Assembly (NCBI GenBank): GCA_947258635.1
Contig: CAMYJM010000004.1
Location: 1 to 18,767, forward strand
Source: an uncultured Acidimicrobiaceae bacterium
GTDB taxonomy: Bacteria; Actinomycetota; Acidimicrobiia; Spongiisociales; UBA5794
Reading direction: 5' to 3'
DNA: 18,767 bases
The position numbers were made by a program, and so were the translations under genes. This document shows positions 15,213-18,767 of this stretch, piece by piece. Position 1 is the stretch's first letter. Each line of letters begins with the position of its first letter. The notes below the pieces were generated by a model. It worked only from the letters and a program-made list of their open reading frames with translations. It made no database searches and was not told where the DNA came from.

Positions 15213-16022
15213 ATGGGTCGGTTCGACGGGAAAGTTGCACTCGTAACCGGAAGCACTCAAGGAATCGGAGAGGCCGTAGCTCGCCGCTTGGCAGCGGAGG
15301 GAGCAGCCGGCATCGTTGTGTGCGGGCGCAGCCATGAACGCGGTGCGGCAGTCGTGACGGCCCTGGCGGAGCTGGGGACCGAAGCTCACTTCGTACCGGT
15401 CGAACTAGGAGATGCGGCCAGTTGTCTGGCGCTGATCGCAGCTGCAGACGAGAGGTTCGGCCGGATTGACGTGTTGGTCAACGCCGCCGGTCTCACCTTG
15501 CGGGGATCCATAGTCGACACCGACGTTGAACTGTGGGACACGCTGATGAACGTCAATGTGCGGGCGCCCTTCCTCCTCATGCAGGGCGCCATCGAGATCA
15601 TGCGCCGCCAAGGACGCGGGGGATCGATCGTCAACGTGGGCTCGGTTGCCGCCTACGGCAGCGTGCCCTTCCTGACCGCCTATGCGACTTCAAAGGGGGC
15701 GCTGGTAACGCTCACCAAGAACGTGGCCTACTCAGTGGCCTGGGACCGGATTCGGGTCAACTGCTTGAATCCGGGTTGGATGGACACCCCAGGAGAAGAT
15801 GTCATCCAGCGACGCTTTCACACAGATGGCCGTGACTGGCTGGAGGATGCCGAAGCGCGCCAGCCCTTTGGCCAACTCATCAAACCGGATGAGATCGCGC
15901 GTGCAATCGCTTTTCTGGCATCAGAGGACGCCGGAGTGATGACGGGATCCAGCGTGGACTACGACCAGTCGATCATGGGTGGCGGGATGCAACCGATCCC
16001 CTCCCGCGAGGAGACTCCATGA
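15213..16022 (+). CDS. Short-chain dehydrogenase/reductase
   Basis: A 269-residue classical SDR with TGSTQGIG near the N-terminus, NAAG in VLVNAAGLT, Ser in NVGSVAAYG, Tyr thirteen residues later in AYATSKGA with the following Lys, and the PGW segment after the active site. All canonical residues are present, unlike the SDR at 13521. ATG 15213 follows GGGAGACGCA; a longer open frame runs upstream through the operator and promoter and is rejected. It is the first gene of the operon with IolC, IolB and the aldolase. It overlaps iolC by four bases (ATGA). Likely an NAD(P)-dependent cyclitol or keto-sugar acid dehydrogenase; substrate unknown. Confidence 0.86.
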   Translation: MGRFDGKVALVTGSTQGIGEAVARRLAAEGAAGIVVCGRSHERGAAVVTALAELGTEAHFVPVELGDAASCLALIAAADERFGRIDVLVNAAGLTLRGSIVDTDVELWDTLMNVNVRAPFLLMQGAIEIMRRQGRGGSIVNVGSVAAYGSVPFLTAYATSKGALVTLTKNVAYSVAWDRIRVNCLNPGWMDTPGEDVIQRRFHTDGRDWLEDAEARQPFGQLIKPDEIARAIAFLASEDAGVMTGSSVDYDQSIMGGGMQPIPSREETP

Positions 16023-17017
16023 CCTACGACTTGATCACGGTCGGCCGGGTCAACATGGACCTCTTCTCGCAGGAGGTCGGCGCCGAATTCGCCGACATCC
16101 CCGGGTTCGACACCGCCATCGGTGGAAGCCCGTCCAACATCGCCGTCGCCACCAGCCGCCTCGGCTTGAAGTCCATCGCATTCACGGCGGTCGGCGATGA
16201 CCGGGTCGGCGATTTTGTTCTCCGCTACCTACGGGACGACGGCGTTATCACGGACTTCATCCCGCGCAAACCGGGCAAGCTGACCTCCCTCGCCTTGCTG
16301 GGAGTGCAGCCCCCCGACCGGTTCCCGCTTGCGTTCTATCGCGACGACCCTGCCGACATCCATCTCACCGTTGACGACGCGGCCCTGCTGCCGATCACCC
16401 AGACGCGGGCGGTGCTCCTGTCCGGAAACGCGTTCAGCCGCGGAACTTGCGTCGAAGCCGCCCGGAGCGTCGCCGAAGCGGCCGGCGCCGCCGGCCTGAC
16501 AGTGTTCATGGATCTCGATTTGCGCCCCACGGACTGGTCGCACCCGCGAGCATTTGGGCTCACATTGCGAACGGTGTCACCGTTCGTGGATGTCCTCATC
16601 GGCACCGAGGAGGAGTTCTTTGCCCTGCTCGCCCCGGAGCCGGAGCCGGCCATGTCGGGAGCCGCGCTGGATACCGAGGCCAATGCATTGCTCGAAACGT
16701 TGATCGCCGGACTCATGCAGGCCGGCACCGTCAAGACGATCGTTCTGAAACGAGGCGCCCGCGGTGCCGAAGTGATCGGCGATGGGACCAGGCTGGAAGT
16801 GCCGGGTTTCCCCGTCGAGGTGGTCAACACGGTCGGTGCCGGCGACGCATTTGCCTCGGGTCTGATTTGGAGCAGGCTCCAGGGATGGGACTGGTACCAG
16901 TCCAGCCGACTCGCCAACGCCTGCGGCGCGCTAGTGGTCACCCGCCATGGCTGCGCCGCCGCCTTTCCCAGATATGAAGAAGTGACCGACTTTGCAGAAT
17001 CCAAGGGAGGACTGTGA
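16019..17017 (+). CDS. iolC: 5-dehydro-2-deoxygluconokinase (PfkB family)
   Basis: A 332-residue ribokinase-fold kinase that phosphorylates 2-deoxy-5-keto-D-gluconate with ATP ahead of aldol cleavage. The IolC-type N-terminus GRVNMDLFSQEVG is followed by the PfkB signature GGSPSNIAVATSRLG, the FYRDDPADIH segment typical of IolC, and the C-terminal VGAGDAFASG with anion-hole glycines and catalytic Asp276. Length fits the family. The ATG overlaps the SDR stop, and the iolC stop overlaps the next ATG (TGATG), so the operon is tightly coupled. The product feeds the aldolase encoded at 17862. Ribokinase or KDG kinase are alternatives, but the iolB neighbour makes IolC much more likely. Confidence 0.9.
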   Translation: MTYDLITVGRVNMDLFSQEVGAEFADIPGFDTAIGGSPSNIAVATSRLGLKSIAFTAVGDDRVGDFVLRYLRDDGVITDFIPRKPGKLTSLALLGVQPPDRFPLAFYRDDPADIHLTVDDAALLPITQTRAVLLSGNAFSRGTCVEAARSVAEAAGAAGLTVFMDLDLRPTDWSHPRAFGLTLRTVSPFVDVLIGTEEEFFALLAPEPEPAMSGAALDTEANALLETLIAGLMQAGTVKTIVLKRGARGAEVIGDGTRLEVPGFPVEVVNTVGAGDAFASGLIWSRLQGWDWYQSSRLANACGALVVTRHGCAAAFPRYEEVTDFAESKGGL

Positions 17018-17865
17018 TGGTCTTGCACAAACTCAGTTCCGCGACAGGTGCCGGGACCGCGCTGCAAGTGACTCCGGAGGTAGCCGGCTGGGACTTCCTC
17101 GACTTCGCCGTCGTGGTGCTCGGCGCCGGGCAGGAGTCGACGATAGAAACCGACGAGCGTGAAGTCGCCGTCGTCCCCCTCGAAGGGTCATTGGTCGCAC
17201 AAGTTGGTGGAGAACGCTTCGAGCTGAGCCGGTCGAGCGTCTTCGCCGAGATGGCGTCCGTTCTCTACCTGCCTCCCGGCACGACTTGCACATTCGCCTC
17301 GCCCACCGGCGCCGAGTTCGCGGTCGGCGGCGCCCCTGCTGTCGGGGAGCATCCCGTACGGCTCATCGACGCCGCCGAGATGAAGACCGAGGTACGCGGC
17401 GGCGGTGGCGCCACACGCCAGGTCAACCACATCCTCGCTCACCCGCTGCCGGCCGAGCGGCTGATTCTCTACGAGGTGTACGTGCCACGCGGCGGCTGGT
17501 CGGGATGGCCCCCTCACTGTCATGACGGCTACGCGGACTCGCCCTACCTCGAGGAGACGTACTACTTCCGATTCGATCCACCGAACGGGTGGGGGATCCA
17601 CCGCAACTACCGAGTTGATTCCGACTTCGATGAGGTCTTCTCGGTGGAAGATCGGGACGTTGTGATGGTGACGCAGGGATTCCACTCGAGCGCCGCCGCC
17701 CCCGGCTCCCATATGTACTTCCTGAACTACCTTGCCGGCACGCCCCAGGGCGACGCCCGCGCCATCCCTCCGTTCTTCCAGCCGGAGTACCGGTGGATTG
17801 ACGGCAATTGGGATGTCGACGCCATGACCCTGCCTGTCGTCGGTCCGAATGGACGGGAAGGATGA
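17017..17865 (+). CDS. iolB: 5-deoxy-glucuronate isomerase, paralogue 2
   Basis: A 282-residue IolB-family bicupin. GGWSGWPPHCHDG supplies two histidines, YLEETYYF the glutamate and TQGFH a further histidine, with HMYFLNYLAGT after it. It differs from paralogue 1 (500-1354) in having HCHD instead of HKHD and in lacking the DPxHxW end. The ATG at 17017 overlaps the iolC TGA and has GGGAGG six bases upstream (17005-17010); a GTG at 17014 is the alternative but too close to the ribosome site. The stop overlaps the next ATG. By its neighbours (IolC before, aldolase after) this copy looks like the pathway enzyme as much as the other. The two may differ in substrate isomer. Confidence 0.88.
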   Translation: MVLHKLSSATGAGTALQVTPEVAGWDFLDFAVVVLGAGQESTIETDEREVAVVPLEGSLVAQVGGERFELSRSSVFAEMASVLYLPPGTTCTFASPTGAEFAVGGAPAVGEHPVRLIDAAEMKTEVRGGGGATRQVNHILAHPLPAERLILYEVYVPRGGWSGWPPHCHDGYADSPYLEETYYFRFDPPNGWGIHRNYRVDSDFDEVFSVEDRDVVMVTQGFHSSAAAPGSHMYFLNYLAGTPQGDARAIPPFFQPEYRWIDGNWDVDAMTLPVVGPNGREG

Positions 17866-18767
17866 GCCGGCGCAGCCTCACGCCGGGGAAGATCAGGGGC
17901 CTGGCCGCAACCTCGTCACCCAGTGGCATCTTCACCATCCTCGCCATCGACCATCGCGACTCGATGCGGGTCGTTCTCGACCCCGACGATCCCCAGGCGA
18001 TTGCGGCCTCGCGGCTGACCGAAGTGAAGCTGGATCTGCTGCGCTCCCTGGTCGCCGGGGCCACCGCCGTCATGCTCGAACCGGAGTACAGCGCGGCGCA
18101 GGCGATCAGCGCTCGGGCGCTTCCCGGCAAGGTGGGATTCCTGGCGGCAATAGAAGCGCAGGGTTATCTGGGCGACCCGACGGCCCGCCAGACCTCACTC
18201 CTCGACGGCTGGGGAGTCGCCAAAGCCAAACGGCTCGGCGCCTCCGGGATCAAGCTGCTCGTCCTGTACCGGCCCGATGCCGGGGCCGTGACCGAGGCCC
18301 AGGACCTGATGATCGAGTCGGTCGTTGCCGAGTGCGCCCGTCACGACATCCCCCTCTTCCTCGAGCCGCTCGCCTACGCGATTGAACCCGGCTTGAGTAC
18401 CGACTCGCCCGAGTTCGCCACAAAGCGTCGCCGCCTCGTCATCGAGACGGTCCGCCGACTCGGGGCACTGCACCCTGAGATCCTCAAGGTGCAGTTTCCG
18501 ATCGATACGAGGTTCGAGGCGGACCGCAATCTCTGGGTCGATGCTTGCGAAGAGTTGAATGAGGCCGCGCCCGTCCCATGGGCGCTGCTTTCTGGCGGGG
18601 ATCCGTATGAACTGTTCCGGGAGCAGGTGCAGATCGCTTGCAGCGCCGGGGCCTCCGGATTCATGGTGGGACGGGCTCTGTGGGGCGACTACCTCCGGGC
18701 GTCGAAGGCGGACCAGCCGGAGATGATGGATGACATCGTGAGCCCGCGGTTCGCCGAATTGAGCACG
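17862..18767 (+). CDS. LacD/IolJ-type class I aldolase (3' truncated by window)
   Basis: Open from ATG 17862 (overlapping the iolB stop) to the window edge, 302 codons without a stop. It is a TIM-barrel aldolase of the tagatose-1,6-bisphosphate aldolase (LacD) family: TILAIDHRDSM near residue 30, GIKLLVLYRPD around 125, LFLEPL, and Lys209 in EILKVQFPID matching the Schiff-base lysine of LacD. LALLSGGD-like WALLSGGDP and GFMVGRALWGDY bind the phosphate. Following IolC, it should cleave 2-deoxy-5-keto-gluconate 6-phosphate to dihydroxyacetone phosphate and malonate semialdehyde, the IolJ step. LacD proteins are about 325 residues, so roughly 20 residues are missing to the right. Confidence 0.86.
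   Translation, partial: MSRRSLTPGKIRGLAATSSPSGIFTILAIDHRDSMRVVLDPDDPQAIAASRLTEVKLDLLRSLVAGATAVMLEPEYSAAQAISARALPGKVGFLAAIEAQGYLGDPTARQTSLLDGWGVAKAKRLGASGIKLLVLYRPDAGAVTEAQDLMIESVVAECARHDIPLFLEPLAYAIEPGLSTDSPEFATKRRRLVIETVRRLGALHPEILKVQFPIDTRFEADRNLWVDACEELNEAAPVPWALLSGGDPYELFREQVQIACSAGASGFMVGRALWGDYLRASKADQPEMMDDIVSPRFAELST

Overview
The window looks like chromosomal DNA of a high-GC actinobacterium, most likely an Acidimicrobiia-type lineage. The reasons are the GC-rich third positions, common GTG/TTG starts, and a solute-binding lipoprotein whose lipobox is followed by a Gly/Asp/Thr/Ala-rich linker. The lineage is an inference. No RNA genes, insertion sequences or CRISPR arrays were seen.

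The locus is an inositol (cyclitol) catabolic island. Every step from cyclitol to C3 units except the final semialdehyde dehydrogenase (IolA) has a candidate: IolG (1566-2555), IolE (2552-3433), IolD (11674-13518), two IolB paralogues (500-1354 minus; 17017-17865), IolC (16019-17017) and a LacD/IolJ-type aldolase cut by the right edge (17862 onward). A three-gene sugar-type ABC importer (3515-6546) follows IolE.

Layout: (a) 1-39 is the tail of an unrelated plus-strand gene. (b) 95-1354 minus carries iolB and a tandem-ACT protein. (c) 1355-1565 is a divergent control region. (d) 1566-6546 plus carries iolG, iolE and the ABC genes, with hairpins flanking the binding-protein gene. (e) 6582-7196 minus is a membrane-anchored HExxH protein. 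(f) 7221-8622 is a promoter/operator followed by a chimeric remnant ORF and an SMP-30-type lactonase. (g) 8638-15112 is an operon of 2-hydroxyacid dehydrogenase, Gfo/Idh/MocA dehydrogenase, HpcH/HpaI aldolase, IolD, SDR and hydroxypyruvate-isomerase-like protein. (h) 15147-18767 is an operon of SDR, IolC, IolB and aldolase.

A perfect 12-bp palindrome, TGGAACGTTCCA, occurs five times, once at each transcription start region described here, and appears to unite all these units into one regulon. Its form suggests a LacI-family repressor, which is not encoded in the window. The second striking feature is a recent partial duplication. The promoter, operator, RBS and gene start of the hydroxyacid dehydrogenase operon are copied about 1.4 kb upstream. 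The copy carries an exact 441-bp in-frame deletion between 9-bp direct repeats and is fused in frame to a fragment resembling the C-terminus of a dTDP-4-dehydrorhamnose reductase. The fusion ORF overlaps the lactonase start, so the duplication seems to have placed the lactonase gene under the same control. The accessory dehydrogenases, lactonase, aldolase and isomerase interleaved with the core iol genes suggest a branch for a non-standard cyclitol or anhydrosugar.
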